The notes beneath the pieces are model-generated. The model saw only the letters and a program-made list of their open reading frames with translations. It ran no database searches and was not told the DNA's origin. Below, piece by piece: positions 4,760 to 5,005 of a stretch of DNA of 5,005 bases. Where the stretch lies: contig PLKU01000113.1 in NCBI GenBank assembly GCA_003140705.1, positions 7,326 through 12,330 on the forward strand, written 5' to 3'. The first letter of the stretch is position 1. Each line of letters opens with the position of its first letter. A program made the position numbers and the translations under genes. This DNA comes from Acidobacteriaceae bacterium (GTDB lineage: Bacteria; Acidobacteriota; Terriglobia; Terriglobales; Acidobacteriaceae).

Positions 4760-5005
4760 TTGCTCAGGTTGGGAATTGACGCGTTCGCGGACATCTTTTT
4801 GCGGTTCCTGATGGTCCGAAGCATGAGAACCCAGGCCGATCTTGTCGACCAGCTCGTTAACTCCAGCGAGAAGCGCCTGGCGCGAATTCTCCTATTGAGG
4901 GGGGATTCAGCAAGCCGGGCGAACCGCCAACCTTCATTCCTCCCATAGCGAACCGCCAACCTTCATTCCTCCCATTACGCAGGAAACCCTGGCGGAGATG
5001 ATCGG
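4760..5005 (+). pseudogene. Crp/Fnr-family transcriptional regulator remnant: 5'-truncated, frameshifted, with internal duplication; runs off the window
   Basis: An intact member would bind an effector in an N-terminal cyclic-nucleotide-type domain and DNA with a C-terminal winged helix. Here only the dimerisation helix and the start of the DNA-binding domain are recognisable. From about 4778 the frame reads 'DAFADIFLRFLMVRSMRTQADLVDQL' and 'NSSEKRLARILL', typical of this family. No effector-domain text precedes it in any frame. At the run of six G (4899-4904) the family text moves to another frame, 'GGFSKPGEPPTFIPPI'. After a tandem duplication (4919-4975) it moves to a third frame, 'EPPTFIPPITQETLAEMIG', the start of the helix-turn-helix, reaching the window edge. 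The first frame stops at TAG 4946-4948. Two lesions plus a missing 5' part make a functional product very unlikely. Any start shown is nominal. Confidence 0.82.
4919..4975. repeat. Tandem duplication of 28 bp at period 29
   Basis: The 28-bp unit starting GCGAACCGCCAACC and ending CTCCCAT occurs at 4919-4946 and identically at 4948-4975, separated by one base (A at 4947). The period of 29 is not a multiple of three, so it shifts the frame inside the Crp/Fnr remnant. With a single copy, the second frame would continue directly into 'ITQETLAEMIG'. The perfect identity suggests a recent event or an assembly error. Confidence 0.95.

Noticed and set aside
4741..4959. 72-codon minus-strand frame over the Crp/Fnr remnant
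   Set aside because: It is the antisense shadow of a sequence with clear Crp/Fnr similarity on the plus strand.
4919..4975. CRISPR-like repeat
   Set aside because: There are only two copies, with a one-base gap and no spacer, inside a coding remnant; it is a tandem duplication.

Overview
The window looks like an ordinary chromosomal accessory stretch from a bacterium, most likely Acidobacteriota. The basis is the flavour of several gene products: a plasma-membrane-type H+-ATPase with the text 'GFxVLAVAAGPP', a Crp/Fnr regulator tail with 'DLVDQLxNSSEKRLAR...ITQETLAEMIG', a Tic20-like small membrane protein, and a zinc-ribbon/CRxxC mini-protein. This taxonomic call is inference from memory of these families, not a search result. 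No rRNA, tRNA, CRISPR array, insertion sequence or phage gene is visible.

Left part (1-1591), all on the minus strand: the 5' portion of a P-type H+-ATPase gene that is broken by an internal out-of-frame deletion. Upstream of it lie a small His-rich soluble protein gene (923-1144) and a three-helix Tic20-like/DUF4870-type membrane protein gene (1235-1591). Both small genes have strong AAGGAG ribosome sites and could form one transcript.

Middle part (1592-2881): a 436-bp non-coding stretch with a 14-bp palindrome and a cluster of overlapping, mutually exclusive inverted repeats. It is followed on the plus strand by a possible 25-codon leader ORF, a stand-alone receiver-domain response regulator (2128-2649) and, 25 bp later, a small zinc-ribbon protein gene (2675-2881). 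The last two are probably one operon. A 740-bp stretch follows (2882-3621) with no convincing gene, only hairpins and weak small ORFs.

Right part (3622-5005): two minus-strand genes, an 83-residue single-span membrane protein gene (4398-4649) and a DedA/VTT-family membrane protein gene (3622-4326), probably co-transcribed. Divergent to them is a 5'-truncated remnant of a Crp/Fnr regulator gene (about 4760-5005). It is broken by a frameshift near a six-G run and by a tandem duplication of 28 bp at period 29, just before the helix-turn-helix.

The most notable theme is gene decay at both ends of the window (ATPase and Crp/Fnr regulator) around small membrane or stress-type genes that look intact. 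I see no convincing novel multi-gene system; the best candidate for something undescribed is the RNA- or operator-like element at 1914-1985.
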